Assembly: GCA_964370065.1 (NCBI GenBank)
Contig: CAYJGK010000001.1
Coordinates: 1 to 64,000 of the forward strand
DNA from: CAMQRS01 sp964370065
Lineage (GTDB): Bacteria > Bacillota_I > Bacilli_A > Erysipelotrichales > Erysipelotrichaceae
Direction of reading: 5' to 3'
Length of the DNA: 64,000 bases
Of this stretch, positions 17,231-27,882 are shown in pieces; within the stretch, counting starts at the first letter, position 1, and each line of letters starts with the position of its first letter. A model generated the notes under the pieces. It did not search any database, had not been told where the DNA came from, and was given only the letters and a program-made list of their open reading frames with translations. The translations under genes and the position numbers were made by a program.

Positions 17231-18409
17231 ATGAGTGATGTTTATACGAAAGCGTTAGAAGCGCACGCTAATAAAAAAGGAAAAATTGAAGTCATTTCAA
17301 AAATGGAAGTAGAAAATATGGCAGATTTATCTGTTGCTTATACACCAGGAGTAGCGCAACCGTGTAGAGAAATTCATAAAGATGAAGATAATGCCTATCT
17401 ATATACAGCAAAAGGAAACTTGGTAGCAGTAGTCAGTGATGGAAGTGCAGTATTAGGGTTAGGGAATATTGGTCCTAAAGCAGCGATGCCTGTAATGGAG
17501 GGAAAAGCTATTTTATTTAAAGAATTTGCCAATATCGATGCCTTTCCTATTTGTTTAGATACACAAGATGTAGAAGAAATTATAAAAACAATTAAATATT
17601 TAGCGCCTACATTTGGTGGTATTAATTTAGAAGATATTAGTGCACCAAGGTGTTTTGAAATTGAATCACGCTTAAAAGAAGAGTTGGATATACCGGTATT
17701 CCATGATGATCAACATGGAACAGCTATTGTTGTTTGTGCGGGAATGATTAACGCTCTAAAACTAGTGAATAAAACATTTGAAGAAGCCAAATTTGTGGTC
17801 AATGGAGCGGGTAGTGCAGGAATTAGTATCACTCGTTTATTAATGCAGTTTGGTGCAAAAAACATAGTATTAGTTGATGCAAAGGGTACCTTATGCAAAG
17901 GTGCACAGTGGATGAATGAAGCACAACAGCAAATGGCAGCTATCACAAATCCTGATAATTTAAACACGGATTTAGCAAACGTAATCAAAGGGGCAGATGT
18001 ATTTATTGGCGTGAGTGCTCCTAATGTATTAACCAAAGCAATGGTACAAACTATGAATCGTGATGCAATTGTATTTGCAATGGCTAATCCCACACCTGAA
18101 ATAATGCCAGAGGAAGCCAAAGCAGGGGGGGCAAGAATTATTGCAACAGGAAGAAGCGATTTCCCTAATCAAATTAATAATGTGTTAGTATTCCCAGGTA
18201 TTTTTAGAGGTGCATTGGATGCTAGAGCTAGCAATATTTCCGAGGAAATGAAAATAGCTGCGGCTAAAGCGATTGCTTCTATTGTGACAGACGCGCAATT
18301 ACAGGAAACATATATCATCCCGGATGTATTTAATAAAGAAGTATCTAAGGTAGTAGCCAAAGCGGTAGCGGATGAATATCATAAGGAAGTAAAAGCATGC
18401 GTGAAGTAA
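17231..18409 (+). CDS. NAD(P)-dependent malic enzyme
   Basis: 392-residue short-form malic enzyme, oxidatively decarboxylating malate to pyruvate. It has LSVAYTPGVAQPCREI, the metal and substrate region PVFHDDQHGTAIVV, and a Rossmann GAGSAGISI. It lacks the C-terminal phosphotransacetylase-like domain of the long MaeB form. It starts an operon with the two fumarase subunits, so fumarate to malate to pyruvate is encoded as one unit. Cofactor preference is not clear. Confidence 0.93.
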   Translation: MSDVYTKALEAHANKKGKIEVISKMEVENMADLSVAYTPGVAQPCREIHKDEDNAYLYTAKGNLVAVVSDGSAVLGLGNIGPKAAMPVMEGKAILFKEFANIDAFPICLDTQDVEEIIKTIKYLAPTFGGINLEDISAPRCFEIESRLKEELDIPVFHDDQHGTAIVVCAGMINALKLVNKTFEEAKFVVNGAGSAGISITRLLMQFGAKNIVLVDAKGTLCKGAQWMNEAQQQMAAITNPDNLNTDLANVIKGADVFIGVSAPNVLTKAMVQTMNRDAIVFAMANPTPEIMPEEAKAGGARIIATGRSDFPNQINNVLVFPGIFRGALDARASNISEEMKIAAAKAIASIVTDAQLQETYIIPDVFNKEVSKVVAKAVADEYHKEVKACVK

Positions 18410-19242
18410 GTGTGCAAAGGGTGAAAGAAGTAGTATCCCAAATGGTACAAGAAGTAAATTTTTATTACCCTAAAGATATTGCAGCTAAATTACAAGAAGC
18501 ATCGAAACAAGAACGTAGTAAAATAGGAAAAGAAACATTAGAATTATTAATCAAAAATAGTGAGATAGCAGCCCAAGAAAAAATTCCAATTTGCCAGGAT
18601 ACCGGAATGGTTATTGTCTTTTTAACGGTTGGACAAGAAGTGCACTTTGTGGAGGGTGCCATTAATCAAGCAATTAATGAAGGAGTCGCACTTGGTTATG
18701 AGCAAGGGTATTTACGAAAATCGATAGTAGATGATCCAGTATTTGATCGTATCAATACAAAAGATAATACACCTTGTGTAATCTACACCAATATGGTAGA
18801 AGGTGATCAAGTAGAAATAGAGTTATCAACCAAAGGGTTTGGAAGTGAGAACATGTCTACGATTACAATGTTGAAACCAGCTCAAGGAGTAGAAGGAGTC
18901 AAACAAGCAGTCCTGGATACGATTAAAAAAGCTGGGCCAAACGCTTGCCCACCAATGGTAGTTGGTGTAGGATTAGGGGGTAGTTTTGATTACGCTGCGC
19001 AGTTAGCGAAAAAAGCAACATTAAGAAGTGTCGATCAATACAATCCACATCCTAAATATGCACAATTAGAGGAAGAATTAACGCAGTTAGCGAATGCATT
19101 AAATATTGGCCCACAAGGATTAAAAGGGGATACAACAGTTTTAAAAGTAAATGTTGAACAATATCCCACTCATATTGCAGGGATGCCTTGTGCTGTAAAT
19201 ATTTCATGTCATGTGACTAGACATGCTAAGGAGGTCATCTAA
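18397..19242 (+). CDS. Class I fumarate hydratase, alpha subunit
   Basis: 281-residue subunit equal to the N-terminal part of the oxygen-sensitive [4Fe-4S] fumarases. Likely cluster cysteines are in [17 protein letters not shown] and the C-terminal [12 protein letters not shown]. The ATG lies inside the end of the malic enzyme gene (13-base overlap) after AAGGAAG, so translation is coupled. The stop codon shares its last A with the start of the beta subunit. L-tartrate dehydratase alpha is an alternative, but the malic enzyme neighbour favours fumarase. Confidence 0.9.
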   Translation: MREVSVQRVKEVVSQMVQEVNFYYPKDIAAKLQEASKQERSKIGKETLELLIKNSEIAAQEKIPICQDTGMVIVFLTVGQEVHFVEGAINQAINEGVALGYEQGYLRKSIVDDPVFDRINTKDNTPCVIYTNMVEGDQVEIELSTKGFGSENMSTITMLKPAQGVEGVKQAVLDTIKKAGPNACPPMVVGVGLGGSFDYAAQLAKKATLRSVDQYNPHPKYAQLEEELTQLANALNIGPQGLKGDTTVLKVNVEQYPTHIAGMPCAVNISCHVTRHAKEVI

Positions 19243-19763
19243 TGATCAAATTAGAAACGCCATTAACGAAAGAAAAATTAAGTCGATTACAAGCAGGTGA
19301 TTTGGTGTATATAAGTGGAACTATTTATACAGCTAGAGACGCTGCACACAAACGTTTATGTGAAATGCTAGATGCCAATCAACCGTTACCATTTACGTTA
19401 GAAGAAGCTTGTATTTATTATGTCGGCCCGACACCCACTCCTAAAGGTAAAGTATTTGGCAGTGCAGGCCCGACGACTAGCATGAGAATGGATGCTTATG
19501 CACCACGATTATACGATTTAGGAGTGAGTGCAAGTATAGGAAAAGGATATAGAGGGAAAGAAGTAGTAGAAAACATCAAAAAGAATGGAGCTGTATACTT
19601 TGTGGCTATAGGGGGAGCTGGTGCATTATTGTCACAATGTGTGAAGCAAGCACAGCTTATTGCATTTGAAGATTTAGGTGCAGAAGCAATACAAGAGTTA
19701 ATTGTTGAAGATTTCCCAGTAACAGTAGCCATTGATAGTAAAGGAAAAAATTTATATGAGTAA
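19242..19763 (+). CDS. Class I fumarate hydratase, beta subunit
   Basis: 173-residue partner of the preceding subunit, containing VYISGTIYTARDAAHKR and GPTPTPKGKVFGSAGPTTS, both typical of the fumarase/tartrate dehydratase C-terminal domain. Its ATG overlaps the alpha stop (TAATG). Together the two form a functional hydratase. Its end overlaps the start of cutC by eight bases. Confidence 0.9.
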   Translation: MIKLETPLTKEKLSRLQAGDLVYISGTIYTARDAAHKRLCEMLDANQPLPFTLEEACIYYVGPTPTPKGKVFGSAGPTTSMRMDAYAPRLYDLGVSASIGKGYRGKEVVENIKKNGAVYFVAIGGAGALLSQCVKQAQLIAFEDLGAEAIQELIVEDFPVTVAIDSKGKNLYE

Positions 19764-20490
19764 TATTTTAGAAGTGTGTTGTGGAAGTTATTATGACGCT
19801 CTACAAGCACAAGCAGCCAATGCCAAACGTATTGAGTTAAATACAGCATTAAGTATTGGAGGAATCACACCTTCTTTGAGTGTATTGAAAAAAATTAAAC
19901 AAAACACAACGTTAGAAGTAGTCTGTATGGTTCGTCCACGTGGTGCAGGTTTTCACTATGATGCATTAGAAAAAGAAACGATGTTTGCCGATGCAAAAGA
20001 CCTTTTAGACAATGGAGCAGATGGTATCGTCTTTGGTTTTTTAAATGCGGATTCAACTGTTGATATTGAAACAACAAGTAGGATGGTAGAATTAATACAT
20101 TCTTATCAAAAGACAGCCATCTTCCATAGAGCGATTGATGTCAGTGCTGATTATGCACAAGCGTTTGCGGCAATCGTAGAAGCCAAAGTGGATCGTGTAT
20201 TAACAAGTGGGGCGAAAGCCAATGCAGCAGAAGGTGCTGCGCGAATCAAATCTATGGTTGACATATATGGTGATCAAATTGAAGTGTTAGCAGGGTGTGG
20301 TGTGAATGCCACTAATGCTGCTTATATAATAGAGCGCGCAGGCGTTATACAAATTCATGCTTCGTGTAAAACACTTAAAAAAGATCCGACTACATCTAGA
20401 AATAGTGTTAATTTTTCAGATTATGGACACAATGAATACATTGTGTGCGATGCAGAAGAAGTGAAATCCATTTTAAATGAAATAGCATAA
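19756..20490 (+). CDS. cutC: CutC family protein
   Basis: 244-residue TIM-barrel protein historically linked to copper homeostasis; the true activity is unsettled. It begins LEVCCGSYYDALQAQAANAK and has MVRPRGAGFHY and LTSGAKANAAEGA, all family hallmarks. The frame extends to 19732, but ATG 19756 overlapping the fumarase stop gives the standard N-terminus. It is the last gene of the malic enzyme-fumarase operon, an arrangement with no obvious metabolic logic. Confidence 0.88.
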   Translation: MSNILEVCCGSYYDALQAQAANAKRIELNTALSIGGITPSLSVLKKIKQNTTLEVVCMVRPRGAGFHYDALEKETMFADAKDLLDNGADGIVFGFLNADSTVDIETTSRMVELIHSYQKTAIFHRAIDVSADYAQAFAAIVEAKVDRVLTSGAKANAAEGAARIKSMVDIYGDQIEVLAGCGVNATNAAYIIERAGVIQIHASCKTLKKDPTTSRNSVNFSDYGHNEYIVCDAEEVKSILNEIA

Positions 20491-20516
20491 AAAAGAACTC
20501 CATTAGGAGTTCTTTT
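20491..20516. terminator. Shared bidirectional terminator, cutC / addA
   Basis: AAAAGAACTCC (20491-20501) pairs with GGAGTTCTTTT (20506-20516). T-runs exist in both directions. It overlaps the addA stop codon and serves both converging genes. Confidence 0.85.
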
Positions 20517-23500
20517 TAGTTGTATGAATAGTGATCATTTTTTGTAAACTGAAGCTATAAATATAAGTTTGGATAGTATGGTTTGGAAATAAAATGCAAA
20601 GTGCTTCATAGTAGGTGTCAATTTGCTTTTCATAGCGCATTAATAAGTCTTCTTTTGTCACATTACGATCCGATTTAAAATCAATCATGATTAATGACGT
20701 ATCATCATACGCGACATAATCCATATAACCATGAATTAAGCGATTGTTTGCTTTTGTCATAAATGCAAATTCATGGTGACACGCCATGGATTGGCTCGAA
20801 AGGTAGATGGGATTATTAAACAAAGCGAGTAAGGCTATTTCATCTTGCTTGGTTAAACTAATTTGCAATGCAGATGCCAATTCATACAAATGATGCGTTT
20901 CTACAACTTGTTGTTGCATACATTCAACCATTTTATGAAGGTTAGTACCTCTTTGCATATATTGATCTTCGTTTAATTGGAAAGTAGCAGGAGTGAAAGA
21001 GAAAACTTCACTATCACTTGGTGCTAGACTTTCTAATGATTCGAATTCATAAGAATAATTTTTTCGTTCTCTTTTTGTGGTAATTGCTTGCGTAAGTGGA
21101 TTCATTTTCCATTGTTTATCGACCCTAATTATTTTGAATAAAAAGGGGTTTGAAAGCGGATATGCTTGCAATATCCATTTAGTATAACCGCTGTTTTGGT
21201 AGATTTCAGTTACATTTAGCGGATACACTTCCCTTGCCTTTAAACAGTCTACGATGTACATTTCATTTTGTGCGCGGGTTGTGGCTACGTATAAGATACG
21301 CATTTCTTCCTGTAAAGCATCTTTTGTGATTTTATGATTTATGGCAATTCGCTCAATCGTAGGATACGATAAACGATTTTTTAAATCAATATGTTGCATT
21401 CCTATGTGCATGGTAGCATCTAATGCAACGATACCAGTTGTATCAGAAATGGATATATTGGGCTTAGAGTATAAAAAGACAACAGGAAATTGTAATCCTT
21501 TTGATTGGTGAATACTCATAACGCGTACTACATCATCTTGTAATCCAATGGGAATTGCTTCTCCTACTTTGGTATCCTTGTTTTCATCAATAAAGGCAAT
21601 TAAATCGTCTAGAGTAAACGCTTGTTTGCTTTGTTGTTGATGGATAAGCTCTAATAATTTATCTAAATTTGATTTTTCCTGTGCGTTTGTATAATCAAAA
21701 TAATAATGATTAGTATACATAATCGCTTGCAATAAATCATTCATTTGTAGTTGAGAAGCACTTGTATAAATATCTTTAAATGCGCGTAAGTCATAATGAG
21801 TATCAAAGTAGGTAAAAAAACTAGACTGTTGTTTATTAAGCTTAGCTTGCGCTAAATCATCATCACAAAAGTGAAAAAAAGGAGATAATAATAAAGCACA
21901 GAATATTAAATCATCATGAGGGTTCACTAAAGCTTTTAAGAATGTAGAAACATGAATAATAGCGGGACTATGGTAAAATCCATCTTTCATATTAATGAAA
22001 TAAGGAATACGCATTTCATCAAATACTTCTTTTAATACATTGGCTTTATCATTTTGTCGAATTAAAATAACGAAATCTTTAAATGCATATCCTCTTTTTT
22101 CGCGTAATTCTAGCATCTTATGAACGATATAAGATGCTTTCATCTGATCTTTGCTTTGCTTTTGAAATACATTTTCATTAATACTCACATCGTCTATTAA
22201 ATGCATTTCGATTGGACAATTATCTTTTTCTTGTGCTTCTAAACCTGTTTGGGTGGCATCATGATGACTAAAAGCTTTAGAAAACCCTTTTACATTCATA
22301 ATTTTTGTGTATAAATGGTTGTTGAAGTCCACAATTTTTTTCTTAGAGCGATAGTTACTACTTAAGTAAATAATCTGATCGTACTTACCCTTACGCTTCA
22401 TAATTCCTTTCATAATAGCAGGCGATGCATGTCTAAATCCATAAATAGATTGTTTAATATCACCCACTCTAAATACATTGTTTTTCTTACAAATTAAAGA
22501 GACAAGTTCATCTTGTACATCATTGCTATCTTGGAATTCATCTACCATAATTTCATAAAAATGATTTTTATAGTATTCAGCAATATAGCCGTTTTCTGCT
22601 TGTAAGATTCGCAATGCAAATTGCTCCATATCATCAAAGTCAATCCCTCTTACTTGTTGCTTTTTTAAGGCATAGGCAGCTCTCATACTGATACATAAAT
22701 CGCTTAATAAAGAAAGTAAAGGTTGATTGGCTTGAGTATGTTTAATATATGTTTCTTCATCAAACAAGATAGCGTGTAAACTTTCCTCTAATGATTCAAT
22801 TTCTTTTTTTAATTGTGCACTTTCATCATGGTCTTTCATCTTTTTGATAAGTAATAAGCTCTGCTTAAAAAACGCATCTTTAAAAGAGGGGTAATTTTGT
22901 TGTCTTAGTAAGGCTTGGCAAAGTAGTAATTGTTCCATTTTTTCATGTAATATTTCTAATTGCTCCCCATCATCTACTTGTTTACGAATTTCTACTTTAT
23001 CGATAATTTGGGCAATTTGAACACTTAAATAATCAAAGAAATATTCTTTTACTTCCTGTTGATAATCTAAAATAGTTTGTACATTTCGACCCTTACAATG
23101 CATTAAAAATTCATTAGGATCACTTTTTGAATTGGCTAGGTAAAATAACTTTAATAGTGATTCACGCAAAATTTGATTATTATCAGCACGAGCACTAAAA
23201 GTGGATAATAAATCAATCATAGTTGGATGATTAGCATACTGTGCAAAAGCTTCATCCATACTCTCTTTTAATAATAGAGTTCTGGTGGCATCATCTAAAA
23301 TGTTTTTAGTGCGAGCTTTGTCTAAACCAATTAAATAGTAATAGTTTTCGATGATACGCAAACAAAAACCGTGAATGGTAGAAATATAAGCTTTCGACAT
23401 ATTCGCTAATTGTTGTTGTAAGTACACCTTTTCTTCAAAGGGTGTCTGTTCCTCTTGAATGGCCTTTTGTAAAGCTTCGCTTAACCTTTTTTTCATTTCA

Positions 23501-23685
23501 TTGGCAGCCGCTTCTGTAAAGGTCATCGCTAAGATACGATCAATATTGACTCTTTCTTTTTGTACTAAATTTAATAACCTTGCAATGAGTACAGTTGTTT
23601 TTCCACTACCTGCACTAGCGCTGACCAATATATTATGTCCTGTTGTGTAAATGGCTTGTTCTTGTTCTTTACTCCAAGTCGTCAT
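20503..23685 (-). CDS. addA: ATP-dependent helicase/nuclease subunit A
   Basis: 1060-residue UvrD-type helicase fused to a RecB-type nuclease, part of AddAB, which processes double-strand breaks for recombination. Walker A is ASAGSGKT (23-30); helicase motifs include DEFQDSNDVQ, VGDIKQSIYGFRHA and VMSIHQSKGLQFPVVF. The C-terminal nuclease motif is IDFKSD (Asp1002, Lys1004). It is shorter than the 1230 residues usual in Bacillus but has all motifs. The start codon is one base after the addB stop, so the pair is translationally coupled. Confidence 0.95.
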   Translation of the reverse strand: MTTWSKEQEQAIYTTGHNILVSASAGSGKTTVLIARLLNLVQKERVNIDRILAMTFTEAAANEMKKRLSEALQKAIQEEQTPFEEKVYLQQQLANMSKAYISTIHGFCLRIIENYYYLIGLDKARTKNILDDATRTLLLKESMDEAFAQYANHPTMIDLLSTFSARADNNQILRESLLKLFYLANSKSDPNEFLMHCKGRNVQTILDYQQEVKEYFFDYLSVQIAQIIDKVEIRKQVDDGEQLEILHEKMEQLLLCQALLRQQNYPSFKDAFFKQSLLLIKKMKDHDESAQLKKEIESLEESLHAILFDEETYIKHTQANQPLLSLLSDLCISMRAAYALKKQQVRGIDFDDMEQFALRILQAENGYIAEYYKNHFYEIMVDEFQDSNDVQDELVSLICKKNNVFRVGDIKQSIYGFRHASPAIMKGIMKRKGKYDQIIYLSSNYRSKKKIVDFNNHLYTKIMNVKGFSKAFSHHDATQTGLEAQEKDNCPIEMHLIDDVSINENVFQKQSKDQMKASYIVHKMLELREKRGYAFKDFVILIRQNDKANVLKEVFDEMRIPYFINMKDGFYHSPAIIHVSTFLKALVNPHDDLIFCALLLSPFFHFCDDDLAQAKLNKQQSSFFTYFDTHYDLRAFKDIYTSASQLQMNDLLQAIMYTNHYYFDYTNAQEKSNLDKLLELIHQQQSKQAFTLDDLIAFIDENKDTKVGEAIPIGLQDDVVRVMSIHQSKGLQFPVVFLYSKPNISISDTTGIVALDATMHIGMQHIDLKNRLSYPTIERIAINHKITKDALQEEMRILYVATTRAQNEMYIVDCLKAREVYPLNVTEIYQNSGYTKWILQAYPLSNPFLFKIIRVDKQWKMNPLTQAITTKRERKNYSYEFESLESLAPSDSEVFSFTPATFQLNEDQYMQRGTNLHKMVECMQQQVVETHHLYELASALQISLTKQDEIALLALFNNPIYLSSQSMACHHEFAFMTKANNRLIHGYMDYVAYDDTSLIMIDFKSDRNVTKEDLLMRYEKQIDTYYEALCILFPNHTIQTYIYSFSLQKMITIHTTKKNS

Positions 23686-23686
23686 G

Positions 23687-26311
23687 TTAGCGGCCTCCCT
23701 TCAAATATAAATTTTCACTTATTTCAATTAATTCTGCTTTTTTGCGATATTGATTGGTTTGTAAGCATAAACTACCATATGGACAATACGTACAAGCAAA
23801 ATCACTTGGGATACAATCGATATCTCCTTGTATCATAGAATTGCTTAATTGTTCATAGATTTCAATCAGATAGCTTTTTAATTGTTCAAAGTTGTAAATT
23901 GTTTTAGCTCCTAATCCCTTTGATTTTGTCATACTCATTCCTTTAATCATCGTACCAGAATCATCTAATACTTCAATATGTTCATCACAAATCCAGCCAT
24001 CTAATTTCTTACTTTTCATAAACTGTAGTTTCTTATCTTCTGTTTTATACAGTTGTAAAGCAACCGGTCTTTTCTTCACCTTTGCATATTGCATATTGGT
24101 ATACGGTGTGTGTAACGAATAATAGAAGGCACCTAATGGACGTTTTTTTAAGACATCTTCCATGACTAATAAATAGGTCATTAACTGTAATTGCAAGCCT
24201 GTAAAGACATCACTTTCTTGTAATGATTTAGAGGAACTTTTATAATCGATTACCCGGAAAAAATCGCTGTTAAAATCGATGCGGTCAATGTAACCTGTTA
24301 ACTGTATTGTAAACTCTTCAAACGGTAAAGTGTGTAAAAATTTGTGTTCTACCATATGTTCATTAAGATGATTAGTTGCTTCTTGTTCATCTAAAATTTG
24401 TAAATTTAATACAATCGTATCTATTAATCGTGCACCTAATTGATCTAGGTATGCATTCTTATTAGGGTAAATTAATTTATATTCTTCAATTTTAGACTGT
24501 AATAAGGCAACACATTCATGACGACTTGTTTTTGTATAACCCCCTTGTTTAGATTGCACTAATGTTTCCATGATGTAATGCAGTAATGTACCTGCTTTTG
24601 CTTCATTAAATTGGGTGTCCACAGGTTGTTTTAGACGCAATCCATAGCGCAAGAAATACGCGTAATGACATTTTGCGTATTGTTCGAAACTAGAAATAGA
24701 ACCATGTATTGTATCCTTACGAACAAATAATTTTTTTGCTAGTTCAGGTTGTAAAGTAAATGTGCGGCTGTGTTCATATTGGTTTTCTATTAATGGGTAA
24801 GGCATTAATTGGGTTTGTAAGAAAGAGTCTAATTCTAATGATGTTTCTGCCCCTTTTCCATCAAAGGTAGAGAAAGGATAAAAGCAAATTAAAGTGTGAC
24901 TGGTAGATAATAATTTTTCTAAATTTTGCACATGTAGATCATAACGATTGGCAAGTAACATAGCAGGGATACAATTATAATGCTCTTCTTTAAATACGCC
25001 GTTAAAGGTAGGTAGTGCTGGATAATTACTTTGTGTACACCCTAATACAAAATGATAGGGGTGTACAAAGGCTTGCTCCTTTAGATGGGCTACAAAAAAA
25101 CCTTGCCCTTGCGAGAGGTTAACTTCTTTATTGCTTAAAATATCAATGCATAAACGCAGCTGTGAAAGTTGTGTAAAATGACGAATGGCATGGCGCATTT
25201 CTTGTCTGATAGTTAACATGGTCGTGCGATCACTATGTATTTCAAATTTATGATTTTCAATTAAATAGGCATCGATAAAGGATAGAGTGTCCTGGATATT
25301 TTGTGTACTGACCAATTGTTTTAAAATAGGCTGTATCGCAATGCGTGCCGTTTCAGCCCGTTGCTCAAGCGAACATAAATGCGTATATTCCTGTTCATTG
25401 ATAACATCATAACTAATCACATTAGCCTGCACATGCGTAAAAGGGGTGTCCATAGTGCATTCAAATAATTGCATATAATGCAAACAGTCTAAGACATGTG
25501 CAACAGGAAAAACTTGACCTCTTAGTAAAGGTGTTAAAGTTTGCTGGTTTGGTTGCATGGCATATTCAACTAAACTAATGAATTTTTGAAGTAAACTAGG
25601 AATATAAGATTCCTTTTTGAAGCGGAAAGGAATCTTATAAAACTGAAAGATACTTTTAATAAAAGGTTGATAATCATTACTTAAGATTGAAATTTTAGCT
25701 TGGTGTGGTTGAATATTGTGCTCGATGATATATTGTGCTAAAGACTCCACTTCTTTTCTTTTGTTTAAAGCTGAATAATATTGAATAGTTTGTGGTTTTT
25801 GTGCGTGAGTGATACAAAGTGCGCCTTGTGCATATAATAAATCATATACATATTTTTGAAATGGCGTTGCATACGTATCGATAATATAAATTTGCTTCGT
25901 GCTGTGGTGTGTATGAATGGCTTGTAATTGCGCATCTACAGTGAGTGGGCAATCGTATACAGTGGAAATAATGAAAGCTAATTCGATATCGACTGGATTT
26001 TGCTTTGATAAAGCAGTTAAAGGAATAGAAAATTGTTTTAAATGTGTTACAAACTGGATCAATTCCTCAATAAAAGAAAAAGAATCAAGTGAATGTTTTT
26101 GGTAGTGCACTTGCTCTTTAATAGCATGTAATCGATTAGCGTACTGATAGATACTATCGCTTATCACATTCGTTTGAAAATAATGTTCATAACTTGTAAT
26201 ATTGACATCTAAAATGGCTTGCTTTTGACTTAGTAATTGTTCTCTAATCATGGCATGCAAATGTGTAGGTGCGATAATAATGCTATGATTTTTAATGTTG
26301 CTTAGTTGCAT
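23687..26311 (-). CDS. addB: ATP-dependent nuclease subunit B
   Basis: 874-residue partner of AddA. The C-terminal RecB-type nuclease has GYIDRID and VIDYKSSSK (near residue 690). The iron-sulfur staple cysteines are present: one near 548 (YAKCHYAYF) and three at the end (Cys840, Cys843, Cys849 in ACTYCPYGSLC). The N-terminus lacks a Walker A motif, and the protein is about 290 residues shorter than B. subtilis AddB, so it resembles RexB-like or reduced forms. GGAGG precedes the ATG. Confidence 0.9.
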   Translation of the reverse strand: MQLSNIKNHSIIIAPTHLHAMIREQLLSQKQAILDVNITSYEHYFQTNVISDSIYQYANRLHAIKEQVHYQKHSLDSFSFIEELIQFVTHLKQFSIPLTALSKQNPVDIELAFIISTVYDCPLTVDAQLQAIHTHHSTKQIYIIDTYATPFQKYVYDLLYAQGALCITHAQKPQTIQYYSALNKRKEVESLAQYIIEHNIQPHQAKISILSNDYQPFIKSIFQFYKIPFRFKKESYIPSLLQKFISLVEYAMQPNQQTLTPLLRGQVFPVAHVLDCLHYMQLFECTMDTPFTHVQANVISYDVINEQEYTHLCSLEQRAETARIAIQPILKQLVSTQNIQDTLSFIDAYLIENHKFEIHSDRTTMLTIRQEMRHAIRHFTQLSQLRLCIDILSNKEVNLSQGQGFFVAHLKEQAFVHPYHFVLGCTQSNYPALPTFNGVFKEEHYNCIPAMLLANRYDLHVQNLEKLLSTSHTLICFYPFSTFDGKGAETSLELDSFLQTQLMPYPLIENQYEHSRTFTLQPELAKKLFVRKDTIHGSISSFEQYAKCHYAYFLRYGLRLKQPVDTQFNEAKAGTLLHYIMETLVQSKQGGYTKTSRHECVALLQSKIEEYKLIYPNKNAYLDQLGARLIDTIVLNLQILDEQEATNHLNEHMVEHKFLHTLPFEEFTIQLTGYIDRIDFNSDFFRVIDYKSSSKSLQESDVFTGLQLQLMTYLLVMEDVLKKRPLGAFYYSLHTPYTNMQYAKVKKRPVALQLYKTEDKKLQFMKSKKLDGWICDEHIEVLDDSGTMIKGMSMTKSKGLGAKTIYNFEQLKSYLIEIYEQLSNSMIQGDIDCIPSDFACTYCPYGSLCLQTNQYRKKAELIEISENLYLKGGR

Positions 26312-26320
26312 AAATCCTCC

Positions 26321-26932
26321 TTATTTGACTACTTCTTCGATATTTTCACTTCTTAAAAAGGTGGGTGTGAATTGTCCACTACTCATCTTCATTAATGCCT
26401 CTGTTAAATCCTTTGTTGTATGATAAATGTAGATAACCTCTAAATCATATGATTTTTCAATGATAGCAATATTATGCTGTAGGAAAAAATGATCTATTTT
26501 ATTAATGAAATCGTAAGAAAAAGTTAATCGATACACATTTGTATGCATCGATTTAGTTTTGCCTGTTAATTGAATAGCATTAGACACACTTTTAGAGTAG
26601 GCACGAATTAAACCGCCTGCTCCCAGTTTAATTCCACCAAAATATCGAACAACAATGGCTAATATATCTTGCATATCGTTTTTGCGTAAACTCTCTAGCA
26701 TGGGCATGCCAGCAGTCCCACTTGGCTCACCATTATCATTGCTACGTTGTATCTCTTGTTTATCGCCGATAATCATAGCAGTACAATGATGATTTGCATG
26801 AGGATGTAATTTTTGAATTTGATGCACATATTCTCGTGCCTCTTCTTCATTAAAAACACGGAATAAATAAGTAATAAATCTAGATTTTTCTATTTCAATA
26901 ATATGTTCACTGTTTTTTGGAATTCGATACAT
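26321..26932 (-). CDS. YigZ/IMPACT family protein
   Basis: 203-residue cytoplasmic protein with the UPF0029 core RSNDNGEPSGTAGMPML and VRYFGGIKLGAGGLIRAY, both diagnostic. The C-terminal ferredoxin-like domain is present. The family is related to eukaryotic IMPACT and probably binds RNA or ribosomes; the biochemical role in bacteria is not established. It is nine bases upstream of addB in the same direction and probably begins that operon. Confidence 0.9.
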   Translation of the reverse strand: MYRIPKNSEHIIEIEKSRFITYLFRVFNEEEAREYVHQIQKLHPHANHHCTAMIIGDKQEIQRSNDNGEPSGTAGMPMLESLRKNDMQDILAIVVRYFGGIKLGAGGLIRAYSKSVSNAIQLTGKTKSMHTNVYRLTFSYDFINKIDHFFLQHNIAIIEKSYDLEVIYIYHTTKDLTEALMKMSSGQFTPTFLRSENIEEVVK

Positions 26933-27033
26933 GCTTTTTGCCCCACTTCCTTTATTTAATTATACCATTCATTATGAAAATATGTTAATATTATTACAGT
27001 GTGAATAATATTTTGCAAAAGGAGGCAACAATA

Positions 27034-27882
27034 ATGAAAATTGCAATCGTATGTGATAGTGGAAGTGGATTTGATTTACAAACTGCAAAAGAAGATGGAA
27101 TTTATTTCTTACCATTACAAATTATAGATGAAGATAAAACATACCTTGATGGATATGATACAACGATAAGTGAAATTTATGAATTAATGAGACAAGGGAA
27201 AATGATGAAAACATCATTACCTCCACTTGGATTAATAGAAGAAACATTTGAAGAAATTAAAAAAGAAGGGTATGAACATATTATTGCGGTAACATTAACA
27301 GCAGGTTTATCAGCTACCATGCAATCTGTGCGTTTAGCGGCAAACCAAACGGATATTCCGATTACTTGCATTGAATGTTACTCAGCAGCGCAACTACAAA
27401 AATATCTTGCTCAAAGTGCAAAACGTCTAGTAGATGAAGGAGTGTCATTAGAAAAAATAGTCGCTCGTTTAAATGAAAGTGTCAAACATTCTAATACCAT
27501 TATTATTCCAGATGATTTAAATCACTTAAAACGCGGAGGAAGATTAACACCTATTGCTGCGGCTTTAGGAGGAATGCTTAAAATTAAGCCAGTCTTAAAA
27601 TTAGATGAATCAACAGAAGGAAAAATTGATACACTTGCAAAAGTAAGAACCATGTCAAAAGCCATTCAAACAGCAGTGGATACATTCGTTTCTGAAGGGA
27701 TTGATGAAAACTATGAATTAGTTGTTCTACATGCAGAGGCCGAACAATTAGCTAAAGAAGTAGAAGATGTGTATTTTGCAAATTTTCCAAACAATTCAAC
27801 AACTCGAGGATTAATTGGACCAGTTATTGCCGTACACACAGGATTAGGTTGTGTAGGACTTCAATATATTAAAAAAGTATAA
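27034..27882 (+). CDS. DegV family fatty-acid-binding protein (first copy)
   Basis: 282-residue protein of the DegV/FakB fold, which binds a fatty acid for phosphorylation by the FakA kinase. It shows VCDSGSGFD, TSLPPLG, the ligand-site region VTLTAGLSATMQSV, IIPDDLNHLKRGGRLTP and the C-terminal VIAVHTGLGCVG. The frame can start at GTG 27001, but ATG 27034 follows AGGAGG and gives the normal N-terminus. A second DegV gene overlaps its end. No fakA kinase gene lies in the window. Confidence 0.92.
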   Translation: MKIAIVCDSGSGFDLQTAKEDGIYFLPLQIIDEDKTYLDGYDTTISEIYELMRQGKMMKTSLPPLGLIEETFEEIKKEGYEHIIAVTLTAGLSATMQSVRLAANQTDIPITCIECYSAAQLQKYLAQSAKRLVDEGVSLEKIVARLNESVKHSNTIIIPDDLNHLKRGGRLTPIAAALGGMLKIKPVLKLDESTEGKIDTLAKVRTMSKAIQTAVDTFVSEGIDENYELVVLHAEAEQLAKEVEDVYFANFPNNSTTRGLIGPVIAVHTGLGCVGLQYIKKV

